A stretch of DNA of 5,483 nucleotides from Thioalkalivibrio sp. (GTDB lineage: Bacteria > Pseudomonadota > Gammaproteobacteria > Ectothiorhodospirales > Ectothiorhodospiraceae), in assembly GCA_007133115.1 (NCBI GenBank), contig SLNI01000012.1, positions 1 through 5,483 of the forward strand. Direction: 5' to 3'. Of the stretch, positions 5,404-5,483 are shown one piece after another; the first letter of the stretch is position 1, and each line of letters starts with the position of its first letter. The notes under the pieces were generated by a model. The model was not told the DNA's origin. It saw nothing but the letters and a program-made list of their open reading frames with translations, and ran no database searches. The translations under genes and the position numbers were made by a program.

Positions 5404-5483
5404 TCAGCCCCTCCCGAACGCCTGTCCGTCCTCGGCGACGGGGTCCCGCTCGAGCAACCGGCGCACCGCCTCGCGCACGGGAC
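5404..5483 (-). pseudogene. Inverted partial copy of the gpsA 3' end
   Basis: Read on the minus strand, the window's last 80 nt encode the final 26 residues of GpsA (starting PVREAVRRLLERDP and ending GQAFGRG) followed by the same stop, with no base differing from the intact gene. Only the C-terminal portion is visible, since the window ends inside the copy. It could be a fragment or a second full gpsA beyond the edge, or it may not exist in the genome if the end of this sequence is a fold-back artefact. Confidence 0.6.

Larger units (their letters stand above)
5224..5483. repeat. Large perfect inverted repeat (105-bp arms, 50-nt loop) covering the gpsA 3' end, open at the window edge
   Basis: Positions 5224-5328 are the exact reverse complement of 5379-5483; paired positions sum to 10707, and I found no mismatch over 105 bp. 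Pairing stops at 5329/5378. The arms contain the last 80 nt of gpsA including its stop, plus 25 nt of downstream flank that has its own small hairpin (CCCGCG 5305-5310 with CGCGGG 5322-5327). Because the right arm ends at the last base of the window, the repeat probably continues. Exact identity through coding sequence argues for a very recent event or a fold-back artefact rather than an old regulatory element. Confidence 0.95.

Noticed and set aside
5224..5483. Covalently closed hairpin telomere of a linear replicon
   Set aside because: Such ends need a telomere resolvase and are not expected beside secB-gpsA on a chromosome of this type; a fold-back artefact is simpler.

Overview
The window looks like chromosomal DNA of a GC-rich gammaproteobacterium. 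The evidence is the run rhodanese (yibN) - grxC - secB - gpsA, which is the order known from Escherichia coli, with an EnvC homologue on the opposite strand as neighbour. The GC-rich third positions and protein style would fit a Chromatiales/Ectothiorhodospiraceae-like or related lineage, but that placement is an inference and I cannot name a genus.

Layout. Positions 1-815 (minus) hold the N-terminal two thirds of a ctpA-type S41 carboxy-terminal processing peptidase that runs off the left edge. Positions 916-2100 (minus) hold an EnvC-like murein hydrolase activator, probably co-transcribed with ctpA. A short AT-rich divergent promoter region follows at about 2101-2165. From 2166 to 5303 everything is on the plus strand: an ArsR-family regulator, a membrane-anchored rhodanese, a class I glutaredoxin (grxC), a zinc-ribbon thioredoxin (trxC-like), the export chaperone secB and glycerol-3-phosphate dehydrogenase gpsA. 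The genes are tightly packed, with gaps of 20 and 7 nt, then a 3-nt overlap, then 60 and 10 nt. A weak terminator-like hairpin in the 60-nt gap separates the thiol/sulfur genes from secB-gpsA.

How the genes may work together. The regulator lacks the ArsR metal site. It has three cysteines whose spacing (32 and 66 residues) matches what I recall for the persulfide sensor SqrR, and the outer pair matches BigR. The next three genes (rhodanese, glutaredoxin, thioredoxin) are all sulfur-transfer or dithiol proteins. I therefore propose a reactive-sulfur-responsive module inserted into the old yibN-grxC-secB-gpsA housekeeping block. This is an inference from motifs and order.

The right end is structurally odd. 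The last 105 bases are a perfect reverse complement of positions 5224-5328, which covers the 3' end of gpsA and its downstream flank. A 50-nt loop separates the arms and carries its own small palindrome. Because the match runs to the last base of the window, its true extent is unknown. A fold-back assembly or amplification artefact at a contig end is the leading explanation; a real inverted duplication is the alternative. No RNA genes, CRISPR arrays or insertion sequences were seen.
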